Shown here piece by piece: positions 36,760 to 47,403 of a DNA stretch of 64,000 bases. The position numbers and the translations under genes were made by a program. How positions within the stretch are numbered: the stretch's first letter is position 1; each line of letters starts with the position of its first letter. Origin of the DNA: Sympetrum striolatum (lineage: Eukaryota; Arthropoda; Insecta; Odonata; Libellulidae). The notes below the pieces were generated by a model. That model was given only the letters and a program-made list of their open reading frames with translations. It did not search any database and was not told the DNA's origin. The stretch lies in NCBI GenBank assembly GCA_947579665.1, contig OX388347.1, forward strand, positions 42,230,943 to 42,294,942, written 5' to 3'.

Positions 36760-37190
36760 ATAACCAAAGGTTTTAATAATATTTTAAAAATTTTAACTTT
36801 AATATTTGCTATTGCAATGATTTCAACCATAAGAATCTTTTAGGCTCCACTAAAGACAAGATAGGCACGTTTAATAAATCGGGCATTTACTTGATCTCTT
36901 GCCCCGAGTGCAATCTTAAATATGTGGGAAAGACTACGAGGAAGTTAAGCACCAGATTTAAATAACACATCGCTCATTTTAAATATAGAAGATTTGAATA
37001 TTCAGCAATTGCAAAAAATATGGCAGACCGAACACATAATATCACCATAAATAATTTAACTCTTCCATACAACGCAAATTTTGGTTTAGATCCATGGGAG
37101 GATTTATGTATTTACAAAAACAAAGATAATATTATGAATAAATATTTAGATTTCCATAAAACTTTATATTCCTTAATTGACAACACTTAA
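36760..37190 (+). pseudogene. GIY-YIG endonuclease domain of the Penelope-like element
   Basis: The readable frame gives CNDFNHKNLLGSTKDKIG, then SGIYLISCPECNLKYVGKTT, then RKLSTRFK, a TAA, HIAHFKYRRFEYSAIA and a tail ending in KTLYSLIDNT and stop at about 37190. GIY and YVG, separated by the CPEC pair, are the signature of this nuclease fold; R follows as expected. The codon after RFK is TAA, one base from the GAA (Glu) usual before His at this place in the family. The domain nicks DNA during insertion of the element. This copy cannot make it intact. Confidence 0.75.
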
Positions 37191-37370
37191 CGCTTTTTCG
37201 CCTTTCTTTTGTTTTTTTCATAGTAGTCCGCTTCTCGATCTAAATCTAGTCAATCACGTTTGTAACCCTTAAGATGCTAAATTCTATGGTATTAGGCCGG
37301 ACTTCGTGGAAAGCCATAATAAGAAATTAGTAAAGCACTTCGTAATTTCCACAATATTATTTATTTAAAA

Positions 37371-37401
37371 AACGACCGGTTTCGGCTAACGCCATCCTCA
37401 G
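37371..37401 (-). ncRNA. Hammerhead-like ribozyme motif, minus-strand copy
   Basis: On the minus strand: CTGAGGA (fits CUGANGA), one extra T, a GGC-GTTA-GCC hairpin (stem II), GAAA, then a short ACCGGTCGT stem III with T at the cleavage position. This is the type I arrangement with a tiny stem III seen in Penelope-like elements. The extra base between the core and stem II departs from the consensus, and stem I is not evident, so activity is uncertain. Confidence 0.4.
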
Positions 37402-37419
37402 GTCTGGGGACCTCAGGAC

Positions 37420-37450
37420 CTGAGGATGGCGTTAGCCGAAACCGGTGGTT
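37420..37450 (+). ncRNA. Hammerhead-like ribozyme motif, plus-strand copy
   Basis: Mirror image of the previous motif: CTGAGGA at 37420-37426, the same GGC-GTTA-GCC hairpin, GAAA, then ACCGGTGGT with T after it. Here stem III could be ACC/GGT around GGT. Because the two motifs face away from each other in a palindrome, a transcript across both would more easily fold into one long hairpin than into two ribozymes. Confidence 0.4.
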
Positions 37451-37500
37451 TTTTAAATAAATAATATTGTGGAAATTACGAAGTGCTTTACTAATTTCTT

Positions 37501-38728
37501 TTTCCTGAAGATGCTGTTTACTGGCAGCAAAATGTACATAGGATTTGTCCTAAATTTTGATGGTGCTTGGAGCTTGTGACTCAATATACATAAATATTTA
37601 AGACAATTTGTTTTTGTATCCAGAAGAATTATCTTGACATCTCTCTTTTCAAGGCAACTTCCTTGTCTTCCCCCATCCATCTTACCTCTTTTGTTTACCT
37701 CCATTCTTTCCACCTTTATTATTCCTTTCTTCTTCTCATCCATCCAACCTACTCCCCTCTTCTGTCTGTTTCCCTCCACACTCCATTCCACTTCTGCTCC
37801 ACTCTTTCTGCCTCGTTTCGCATTCCGCTCACCTCTCTCAGCCCCATCAACTCCCCTCTGCATTCCACGCTCCGTATCCCCCCTGTGTTTTTTCCTTCCT
37901 ACCTTTCCCTCATCTGATGCAAAAATTCCCGCCCATTTTCCGAATCATTCTTATTCTTCCTGCTTGCCCATCCCCATTCCCCTATTCCCTTTTTAACCTC
38001 TTACTTCCCATCCCCTTTCCAGAAAACCAATAATGAGATTCTCTTCTCATCTACCTTTCTCTTTCACACTCTCTCTAGGTAATTCCTTTTTTGCCTTCAC
38101 CTAACTTTTCCTCGTTCCTTCAGCATATTCGGGAGGCCAGTAGGTGATAGCTATGGAGAGGAAGTTGGTGTACGAAAAAGTTTCGGTGAGATCAAGTTTG
38201 AAAAATATAAGGATTTTTTTTGCTAAATATTTTAGGGATAGCGATAGCGGGTCTTGAAGTTAGGGTGATACCATTTTGATTTTACTTTATTTCACAAATA
38301 TCGCCTATAAAACCCGTGAAAAAGGCGGTCCCTTGTTACGCGAAGCTTTTTAAGTGCCAGTAAATTATGTAAGTAAATCGTAAATAAAGTAATTAGGAGA
38401 TTAGTTCCTTCTCGAATACATGATTTTATTATCTCTTCTTCATCTTGTACTGTTTATTTTTAACTTTTTAACATAACTTTTTTTCAGCCTAAACTTAGTG
38501 GTGTTTTATTATTTGTAGATTGTAGAAGGCTGTTAATTAGTGCAAGGGAATACAAAATCTAAAAAATAGGAGCCACACTCTGATAATTATTTTATGATTA
38601 ATATTATCAGTAAATTAGCGTCAGATATAAATTTTACTATGAGAAGATTTGAGGTGATTTCATTAGAAAAAAATATATTCATGAATGCGTTAAAATAGAA
38701 ATTACTCGGCTTCATCAAATATAGCAAT
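37501..38728. other. Non-coding DNA with a pyrimidine-rich domain
   Basis: From about 37630 to 38120 the plus strand is strongly enriched in C and T. Long frames on both strands here (136 codons minus, 120 plus) are by-products of that composition and have low-complexity products. No gene is supported. Confidence 0.55.
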
Positions 38729-38870
38729 AATAAGAAATGAGTAAAGCACTTCGTAATTTCCACAATATTCCAGTTCCAGATATTACAGAATATTTTGGAA
38801 ATTACGAAGAGCTTTACTCATTTCTTATTATGGCTTTCCACAAAATCCAGCCTAATACCATAGAATTTAA
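38729..38870 (-). mobile_element. Terminal fold-back piece of the same Penelope-like family
   Basis: Arms at 38729-38769 and 38789-38829 (41 bp, two mismatches) are the AAGAAATGAGTAAAGC... block of the element at 37.3 kb. The right side continues to about 38870 with the TTCTATGGTATTAGGC block (reverse complement), so the piece is inverted relative to that element. Its centre lacks the hammerhead-like part and has an unrelated 19-nt spacer. It is a solo terminal repeat or a remnant of a second insertion. Confidence 0.7.
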
Positions 38871-41800
38871 TAGCAATAATATTCAATCTGGTTAAATATT
38901 TAAGAAAACATTTCCTCGACTAAATCATACTAATGTATGGATGAAATTATCAATGAATAATATTTTAAGTAGGAGTGAGCTATAAAATGGAATAAATGTC
39001 TAATGTATAACTTCAAAAAATGTACTTTATAGTCATTCTGATAACAATTTCATGTAATATCATTAAAAAGGGGTAAAACCATATTACTAACTTACCTTTG
39101 TTTTATACTGTTAGATCCTAGTAGTGGAAGAGTTAACCTACTCACTTCCAAAGACATTAAATCCCCTAGGAATAGTAGACTATCATTTCAAAAATGCAGT
39201 CTTTTCAAAAGAGTATTAAAATGAGATTTTTTCGAAAATTCTCGTTAAAATATGAAATATCAGGATCAAAAAGACTGATAGTGTTAATGAGAGATGGCGA
39301 AGACGATTTTTATAAATATAAAAGGAAACAAGAATATACGCAATTTTAAGTAAAAATATTATCTTAAAATCCAGTTACATTCTTGTTTAGAAAACATTGT
39401 TAAGCTTTAAGAATTTAAATTTTATCTTTGAGTCTTACATGTTCGAGAGTTACATCTCACCATAATGTGCCTTTTTCTGGGACTTTTTCAAGAGATCAGA
39501 AACACTCCGTCAATCTCTTTTAGGAGACATCTTCCCTTCTTTCTAGTGAGGCGTCGTCTGCAGATTTTTCGATGAGGTAAGGGATCCTAAAAGACCATTC
39601 CACTCGGCAGCTGATCTATAAGGGTCAGCACAAACACACACTTGGGTTACCTGGAAGATATGCCATATCGATATCGTATATATTTTGAGTCGCCGAATTT
39701 ACTGCAACACCTTTGCATAGTGATATTATAATGAAGATGATGGAAAATTCCTTTATACTCATTGAAGTACATTTATTCTTTAGTATGTTATATTGTTGGA
39801 AATTTTATTTTACCGCAGTTGCATATTTTTCTATTCATAAGAATAAATATTAAACATTGTTCTCCCCCTGATTTCAAAAATAATATTACCTATAATATGT
39901 TAGGCAATAGCATTTTCTCACATATATAGTCTACATATCTCCGTATATAAATAGACGGGTTAAAAACAATATAAAACAAAATCCACTGATGTTACCAGTG
40001 AAAAGCAATTTTGATCAGACTAAAGCACATTTTTATAAAGAATAATATTTAGTCTTTGCTTTTAATGCTGATATAAGAGGTGAGAAATTTAAAATCAGAA
40101 AATACTCAAGTAGTTGACAAATACAAAAATCTACCATTCCTGATTTGTGAGTCTCTTTAGAATCGTCCAAACAATCTATTACATACATTTAGATTTTCTT
40201 TATAACAAAGCCAATTGAGATTCGAATGTTTAATGTGCCAATTGTGATGCTTCTTAATAAACTTATTGAATGGAGTTGAAAAAAAATCCTTTATTTTTGG
40301 CAGGCCAAATTTAGTATGAGTACCCCCGTGAACACGCAACTAGCATTGCACAAATGCATTGCATGTTGCTAACCAGGCGCACATGGCCTCGATAAATATG
40401 AGTTTGTGCATGTCACATTTAAACGTTTACGATCTGTTGCTCTTCATCGAAAGAAAATCGAAAATGGTAAATGACAAAAATCAGAAATTTCGATCAATTT
40501 GAAAACGGTTAATTTTAAAGTAAATTTCCTAATTCGCAATTGATTTACTCATGTGCATACTAATGTATAGGAGTGATCTCTTAAAATTTACACGAATAAA
40601 AAAACTCAATTTAAAGTATTTTGAAGGTAGGACGAAATAATCAGAAGATATAATATGCAAATATATACATATTTGTTAGGTAAACAAAACTCACTACACT
40701 TCCTCCAAAAATATATGATTTCCCTCTTGAATATTCTAAAATTTACAAATTGAAGCATTTACTTCAAAATGAAGAATTTACGATAATTATTCCTCTATTC
40801 CAATTCCTCTATGCACTAAGTGGCAGTATTTCTGCTAGACGACAATAGCATTTGCTGGCTGTATCGCGGGAAAGCCAATTTGAGTACAAGCTTCTCTGCG
40901 TGCCTTCAGAGTTAAAATTTCACAGAGTCGTTGGTAGAACGTGAGGATGAATTGAAAGCGGAACCGGGACTAACTTGCTAACATCAGATAAAGCTTACTT
41001 CCTCTGAGGAGAATTTGAACCCTTTGACACTTCACCGCTCGATTGAAGTCATTTCGCCGATATAAACCTCAGCAAAGGAATTCTGTTCGTTTTAAGACGT
41101 GTAACCCAAATCCGCAATGGGATCTTAGGGGCATTTTTAACATTAAAATTGAGTATGTTTGTAAAATAAGTCAGATGAGGTAATTACTTCCATCAGAAAG
41201 GCTACTGCAGAAAAGAAACAATACCAGGAAGCTTTAAGTAGCCGTGAAGGATGCCCCAGTGGTGGGGCTAATTTAATTACGAGCAATGAGTTGTACAAAA
41301 TACTATAAAATATAAAACACTAGCATTATACAAAGGGCAACAAAATTTTGAAAATATCGAATGAAAATTTTCTTGAACATATCTTGAGTTTTATGAAAGA
41401 GTTAAACTTCTGTCTGAGAAAACAATAACATTTATAAAAAATGTTATTATCATCATATGAGTTGTAATTAGGCTGGAACTAGGTGGAAACATTTTTTATC
41501 AATTCGATTATTCATCATTATTGCATTGTTATAAATATATATCGAACAAAAATGTACCAATATCAATCACAGCAAAACAATATATTGCGAAACGCATGAA
41601 TGTCTCGTGCACATGAATTTTTATGAAAATATCTTTCTGTTTTAATAATTTCGGGTTACAAGTTAGAATTTTTTCATGGGAATGAATGAGTCACTATAAT
41701 ATGGTTCATATTGTAAATAAGTATGAATGGTATATATTGTATAGTATGGTGTAAGATTGTATATTAAATCATTAAGATATTTGTACCCTATGATATCACT

Positions 41801-43721
41801 TCTCTTGGTAAGTGATTTCACAGTTATAAATCGCAAACAAGAGAATCTAACATATTATATCAATTATGAAGATTAATTATATAATACTATATCTTATTAT
41901 AGTATATGCATAATATTTAATTTAATAATAACTATTATATAATTTACTTTACTTTAGAAATTGAGAAATTTATTAACGCTTGAAACATCATACATACGCA
42001 AAAGAGAATACAGCAAATAGTTGCTTTGGTAACAGTAAAAACCATTACAAAAATAAAAATTCTATGAAATATTTTTTTAATATTATCATTCATTGTATAA
42101 TGATTTATTATGATAACACCGAATGACTCAAGTTCCGATATCAGGAATTAAATTATTTTTACTTCACTAGATTTCATGAAATATAAATCCACAATGGGAT
42201 CTCACCAGTACCAGCACCAGTATCACAAAAACCAATTCATCGGTGATATGCAAATTAGTACATTTGGCGCGGTAGACTCGGAGGGACGTGAAGAAAATCC
42301 ACTGCCGAGGAATCCCTTTTCGTCTCAGACCATCCAGTGGAGCGCAAGTTGGTGCCCAAATCTAATGAGGGGGCGTCGCACGAAATGTTGTTGGGAATTC
42401 GATCAACTCCGGTTGGAGTTTCATTTCCTCCTTCTCCTCGCTATGAATGGCGCCTTTGGGAAACCTCTCATTCAACGCAATTCTTTCCTTTAATGAGTCC
42501 CCTCAATCGATCGACAGAGCTAAGGCGTTGATTTTCACCCTTTGAATATCTTTTCCCCGTTCCTCTCTTTAATCATTTCCCCTTCCGATGATTAATTCAT
42601 CCCAACGCCCTGAGATTTTTTGAAGAGTGAGTACGTGCTCCAATGAGTGAAAATAGCGCCCTCTGCGGTTGTTGTTATTATTATGATTCCTTGATGCTCT
42701 CGCAATCGATACTAGCGAATGAATTCCCAAAGGCGATAAAATGCTTGATACATTTGTATCTCAGATGAGTTGTCTCAAATATTAGTGGAATCCTTCAAGC
42801 AAGAAATGTCATGTTATGCCATGTGATTAAATAATAACAATGTGATATGATACTCCAAATACTAAAATTAACAATTCCGCCGATATTTGCGAAAAGTAGT
42901 AGTGTAGAAAAACGAACAGTTCTAAATATTGATTGTCCAACAACATATTTAGGCTATACCTAAAATTTATTTCATTAATAATAATAAAATCATTTATAAA
43001 TTCAATTTGTAGAAAAATTAAAATGCTCTACTTAGTTTATTCTCTCATCTCATCTTTTTCAATATTGTTTGATTTTTCTATTAGAACGAGGTAGAATAGT
43101 TAGTATGGAATATTTAATTTGACATTATTTATTAATTCCAACAAACCATCGTGATTGGTAAATTTTCAAGATTTTACAGTTATATGATTCACTAAATATC
43201 AATACTCAAAGCTGCTCGTTGTAAATATTATATTCCGTATTTTCATAAATAGTGTATAAACGTCCGTAGAATTTTATTAAGCCTTCAATTTATACATCCA
43301 AAGAGAGACTCTTAATTTATAATATTTCCCGAAAAAATATTTTCTTGTGTTTGTTAGTTTTTACAATGTTTATTTTTTAGTTGATATTCAGAATCTAAAT
43401 TCATATTTTAACGTTAAGCCTCACATTGAGACTACGTATTAGTGTTACTCTTTTCCTATTCATACTGATTATCTAGGGACTCCTTCTTTAATCTAACAAT
43501 AAACAATACAATAACCTTTCAATCTTCTTAGTATATTAGGAATAATATCTCTATAAATATCAATGCTTGATTTTGTTCTTTTTTACTCTAAGTCTTTAAA
43601 TGGAGATACTAAATATAATATTATTCATTTCGTTCTAGTTAATCATTCCTTCTGAGGGACCAGCTTCTAGCATTTTTCCCTTCTTACGATGGAATCTCAT
43701 AATTAATTAATATTGAAACAC
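38871..43721. other. AT-rich non-coding DNA
   Basis: A 105-codon plus frame at 42176-42493 lies in a stretch of average composition and has no recognisable domain. Around 41860-41960 the sequence is almost pure A/T. Between about 43390 and 43720, next to the mitochondrial insertion, I could not confirm mitochondrial similarity. Confidence 0.5.
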
Positions 43722-43994
43722 CAAGAATGAAGCACCGTTTGCATGTAATGTTCGTAAGATTCACCCTTAGTTAACGTCTCGGTAGATGTGATTTACACTA
43801 TAAAAAGCTGTATCAATACTAGCTGTATAATGTATTGCTAGGAATAACTCTATTAAGATTTGAATAGTTGGACATAAATCCAGAAGAGACCCAAAATTTC
43901 GTCAAATAGAAATATTTGAGGGAGTGGGTAAATCTACTAGTGCTCTATTAGCAATTTTAAATAGGGGGTGTTGAATACGTAATGGCTTATTCAT
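43722..43994 (-). pseudogene. CYTB: Cytochrome b N-terminus (NUMT fragment, 91 codons)
   Basis: The frame begins [16 protein letters not shown], then [44 protein letters not shown] and RTLHANGASF. These are the N-terminal matrix arm and first membrane part of cytochrome b of respiratory complex III, including the quinol-site region. All 91 codons align with no indel. Changes since transfer include Trp-Trp to Trp-Arg (TGA then CGA) before NFGSLL, and a TAA after RDVN where Tyr or Asn is expected. The gene stops abruptly after GASF, less than a quarter of the full protein. It is not expressible in the nucleus. Confidence 0.85.
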
Positions 43995-44265
43995 TAGTTT
44001 ATATGATGTAAAGGTCCCTTATTAAATTTAGTAACGGAAACAATTACAATCAAAGTTAAAAATAAATATAATACTATAAATACTGCAATAATAGAGGTCG
44101 AGTTATTACAGAGACGTGATATAATTAACTTTAATTTTCTAGAGTTTAGTCTGTTTTGCCCATTTAATGAATTTAATATTATATAAGGATCCAAAAATAT
44201 AATAGTCAGTAATACTCTAATTATAATTAATATTATAAATGTTGTGAAGATTAAATATCACCTTT
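43994..44265 (-). pseudogene. ND6: NADH dehydrogenase subunit 6 C-terminus (NUMT fragment)
   Basis: The last part of ND6, a membrane subunit of respiratory complex I. Upstream of 44194 the frame reads FTTFMMLIM-SVLLTIMF with mitochondrial ATA as Met. It continues LDPYIILNSLNGQN, then a hydrophobic segment VLYLFLTLIVIVSVTKF and the ending GPLHHIN with TAA. The 'LFLTLI...K...GPL...N' ending and the position directly before CYTB identify it. The remaining stretch to the stop has no frameshift. The 5' boundary at about 44265 is approximate. Confidence 0.7.
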
Positions 44266-46837
44266 AAGATTGAATTAATTGTGAATATTTGAAAACCTTC
44301 TCATATTGCACACTTAACAAAGTAAGACATGCTCCAGCAATCTCCATTTTCATCAAACTTTAAAGTTATACTTCGGTCAGGCGTATAGGGTTCGCTAGGA
44401 TGGAAATAACACCTCATTACAAGATATTTATTATCCTTTGACTAAAAGAGGTGGTGTGCATGTAGTTTCATCTTACGGCTGTGTTATCAAGGAACAAAGG
44501 GCAAGTCTGGCGCGGCACTTTGAATGGCACCCCAAAGCAGTTGGGAAAAGAGTTCTCGTTGTGTGAATGCCATACGTCCCAAGTTTACTACGCGGGCCTC
44601 GTAAGCTTTGAGAACGTAAACAAATATCTTCTCCTCACTAAAGTCTGCGAAAAGTTACTTTTTGTTACTTAAGGGCCAATTAGTGCAACTGCTTGCGAAA
44701 ACAGCTACTCTCAGACAGATATGAGATGACTATGAAGAGGTGGAATTGTGACGCCAAACAAATATCTTTGGATGCAGTTGACCCCGAAGGAGTTGGCGAA
44801 ATTAATTGCCAAGTCTAGACGATTCTACTTCGGTGCTTTTCAAACTAGGGATGGCCGGATAATTAGTACTTCCGCAAGGTTGACGCGAAGTAATATCTCT
44901 TTAAAGTTCAATTGTAAAGACAAGTTTGAATATTTTCGTTTTTTTTAATGGAGTTGATGGTAAGGTTTACCTAAGTTTTACCGTTATTTTCTTTGGAAGT
45001 TAAATCAGTAGTACGTTTTATTTCAAAATCATCACTTTCTCCCTTGAATGATATTTCATCAATTTTTGATACCAATCTGAGTTATGTTCGCGTGTTATGA
45101 ATAAGGCATTTCATATATCTTAGCCTTGATTAGATTAGTATATATTGAATATACGTATGTATTGAAATTGCATTGATTTTTGTTTTAATAAACGAGCTAT
45201 AGGAATAAAAAATCTTTTTTCTTCATATAAGTATTATATTGTTTCACATGACCACTATTGAAGGCAATAAACGACTGCCAAACTTTATGGAAAATTATAA
45301 TTTTAGACTAGGTAATAATTTCATCCTGCAAAATCTATTTAAATGATCACTATAGTTAATAAAATGTATTTCTTGATTTTTTCATGCATATTTGGGGTAA
45401 TGTCTTTCTTAATTAAATTAAAACCCCTGCATTAATGTAATTGAGGATTGGCATCGATTATAAATTCTTCATTGTCAAATCATCACCTTAAGTAGTAGAA
45501 TTCCAAATCAGATTAAGCATTACAGAAATAAGAGCGTTAGCGAACGCACTTAAAGGATATAGGTTCTACTTACCCCCATCATTGCGGCAAAAATATCTTC
45601 GTTGAAGGTTTAAAAATTCACGCGTCATGCATTTAGCATTCGAAGGACAGTCGAGCTTCGAGTGCACCCATAACCTCCTCTTATTTTCCGATTCGACCGA
45701 CCCAGTCCCTGACCCTTCCCTTTCCAATACGCTATCCCGGCAGACCCAATAGATTGTCGGGGCGGGTGATGTCGGACAAGGCGGGGCTTGGAGTAAGAAT
45801 TAAGGCCGACAAAACGTTCCCTTTCCTTCCTCACCGAATAGAGTCCGAGGTTACGCGCCGAAGGCGATAGGTATGGGGAAAGGAAGCGGGCAAGTGGAAT
45901 CTATCCGGAAACCTATTTTTGTGCGAAGCTTTATCTCATTTATTTTGGCTCAAGTAACAGGGGCTTGATTCATGCCCTCTTCTTTTAATACGGCCTAATT
46001 CTGGAGAATTAAGCAGGAAAACGACCGTTGGTGAGTTTTCCTGTTCCCCACATGATTTTGCGTTTGTAAAAGCCTTGATACTTCATGTATTTTGGAGCGT
46101 TTTAGAAATGGATTTTATGGAATCGTTTATGAGATTTCTCAATTTCTGAAATGCAAATAGTACGCGATGTAATCCATTGAGTTATTTGTCATTTTATTGA
46201 ACTCTTTTAGTGACGAAATATTATTTTTACAATTTTTACGATGGAGTGGGAAGTGTTAAATTGATATATCAATTAAAGAATATGGTAAGTATTAACCATC
46301 ACTTTTGAAAATGTTTTGCTACTCTCCAACAATATCTTGCATCGCAAATGCTTCCCATTATTCAATATCATAAGTATTTCTTTAAATGTATTACCTGAGT
46401 AAAAGGAATTAATCGTTATTTAATAAGTGTGATTAACGCTGAGCTAATGAATCACCTGTGCATAATAAAAAATATGTTATTAATATGATATACGCTAAAA
46501 TATATAATCTATATATTATTCAATTCGTATTTAAATTTTCATATACTGCACTCAGTGGAATTTTTTACGCAGGTTTATACAATTTATGAAATTAATTTGG
46601 CTAATCTAATCATCTCTATGTTGTTTCCTTTGAATTTTCCGTCTATATTATATCATTGGCTATTTTGTATGTGGGATTATTAGTTTTATGCTACCATTTC
46701 AGTTTTTATATTTCAATTTTGTATAGAAGACATTTTTGATTGCGTTGATAACCTTAATAACTTTAATTAGCATGAAAAATCTTAGCACATTTAATGTCCT
46801 TTTTAAGAATTTATTGTGTAGTAATGATTTATGTATT
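44266..46837. other. Non-coding DNA
   Basis: Two short plus frames (44481-44672 and 44748-44948) and one minus frame (45625-45834) lie in parts of average composition, without known domains. The rest is AT-rich with nothing structured. Confidence 0.5.
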
Positions 46838-46848
46838 TAAATTAACTT

Positions 46849-47403
46849 CAGAAAAACTCGCTAAGCCAAGCAGTAAAATCGCCAACCAGTGGTGACAATA
46901 TACTCGATCTCCTTTTAATTAACTTTCCTGAGCGCATAGAGAACATTTCGATTGACGAAGGTCTTGGAGACCACAAAGGCGTTTTTGCAGATATTGAGAT
47001 AAACCTTAGCAAGTATAAGAAACCCAAACGCAAAATTTATCTCTATTCCAAAGCCAACTTCGAGGAATTTAACGGAAAACTAACTACTGATTTTAATTCA
47101 TTTAAGTCGCGCGTAAGAAACAACAACACTGAGGATACATGGAAATCATTCGTGGAGATAATGCATAAATATATAGATTTGTATACACCTTCGAAATACT
47201 CTAAAAATGATTACGAGCCCAGATGGTACGATAAAGAGGTTAGAAGGGCTCTCCGCAAACAGAGAGATTTGCACGGAAAAGTAAAGGCTTTTACGGGAAT
47301 ATATCAGCCTATTCCAAATCCAAAACGATCACTATTACTAGAAAAGCACAAGAAAGCAAAATGCGACACCAAGCGAGCTATGCGTAACGCCCACAGCATT
47401 TAA
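46849..47403 (+). pseudogene. LINE ORF2, endonuclease C-terminus and linker
   Basis: Open in one frame for 185 codons. It starts inside the endonuclease: QAVKSPTSGDNILDLLLINF, FPERIENISI, then GLGDHKGVFADIEI. The 'T.G.NILDL..TN' and '(S/G)DH..V.' blocks are the end of the APE-like fold that cuts target DNA; the final His of the GDH block is kept. The linker is rich in Lys and Arg (RWYDKEVRRALRKQRDLHGK). Sense then continues in another frame (FKKKILGECLEEDPKAFW), so one base was gained or lost at about 47400. A minus-strand frame at 46848-47033 is a shadow of this. Confidence 0.8.

Larger units (their letters stand above)
36335..37500 (+). mobile_element. 5'-truncated Penelope-like retroelement
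   Basis: Three parts in order: the end of the reverse transcriptase region, a GIY-YIG endonuclease domain, and a terminal 84-bp inverted repeat. Penelope-like elements join a telomerase-related reverse transcriptase to a GIY-YIG nuclease and often carry hammerhead-like motifs in their terminal repeats, so all three parts point to the same family. The catalytic reverse transcriptase core is absent, and the coding part has frameshifts and stops. A terminal piece of the same family lies inverted at 38.73-38.87 kb, sharing the TTCTATGGTATTAGGC block (here at about 37282). Confidence 0.75.
37321..37500. repeat. 84-bp near-perfect inverted repeat ending the Penelope-like element
   Basis: Arms at 37321-37404 and 37417-37500 are reverse complements with one mismatch and a 12-nt spacer. 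From outside inward each arm holds AAGAAATTAGTAAAGCACTT, a CGTAATTTCCACAATATTA block, an A-rich TTTATTTAAAAAA block and then a hammerhead-like motif pointing to the centre. The near identity suggests a recent origin or maintenance by copying. Opposed terminal repeats are known for Penelope-like elements. Confidence 0.85.
43722..44265 (-). other. Nuclear mitochondrial DNA insertion (NUMT): ND6 end and CYTB start
   Basis: On the minus strand the end of ND6 is followed by the start of CYTB on the same strand, the ancestral arthropod order. The ND6 stop and CYTB start share one base at 43994, as in insect mitochondrial genomes. TGA must be read as Trp for the protein to make sense, and there are stop and missense changes, so this is mitochondrial DNA moved to the nucleus and decaying. 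The upstream limit is where ND6 similarity fades; the downstream limit is where CYTB similarity stops. Confidence 0.85.

Noticed and set aside
37453..37996. Long frames on both strands (136 codons minus, 120 and 84 codons plus)
   Set aside because: They lie in a strongly pyrimidine-biased tract, overlap each other in several frames and give low-complexity products. The first also overlaps the Penelope-like terminal repeat.
39080..39100. Strong 5' splice donors on minus (AAAG|GTAAGT at about 39,092; GAG|GTAAGT at about 13,556)
   Set aside because: No open frame ends at either site and no matching acceptor or exon was found, so they cannot be told from chance.
42176..42493. 105-codon plus frame
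   Set aside because: No domain, overlapped by another frame, no sign of exon borders.
43390..43721. Continuation of the mitochondrial insertion past CYTB codon 91
   Set aside because: The expected next block of cytochrome b is not readable in any frame and stops are frequent, so the insertion was ended at about 43,722.
46848..47033. 61-codon minus frame
   Set aside because: It is the antisense shadow of the LINE endonuclease region.
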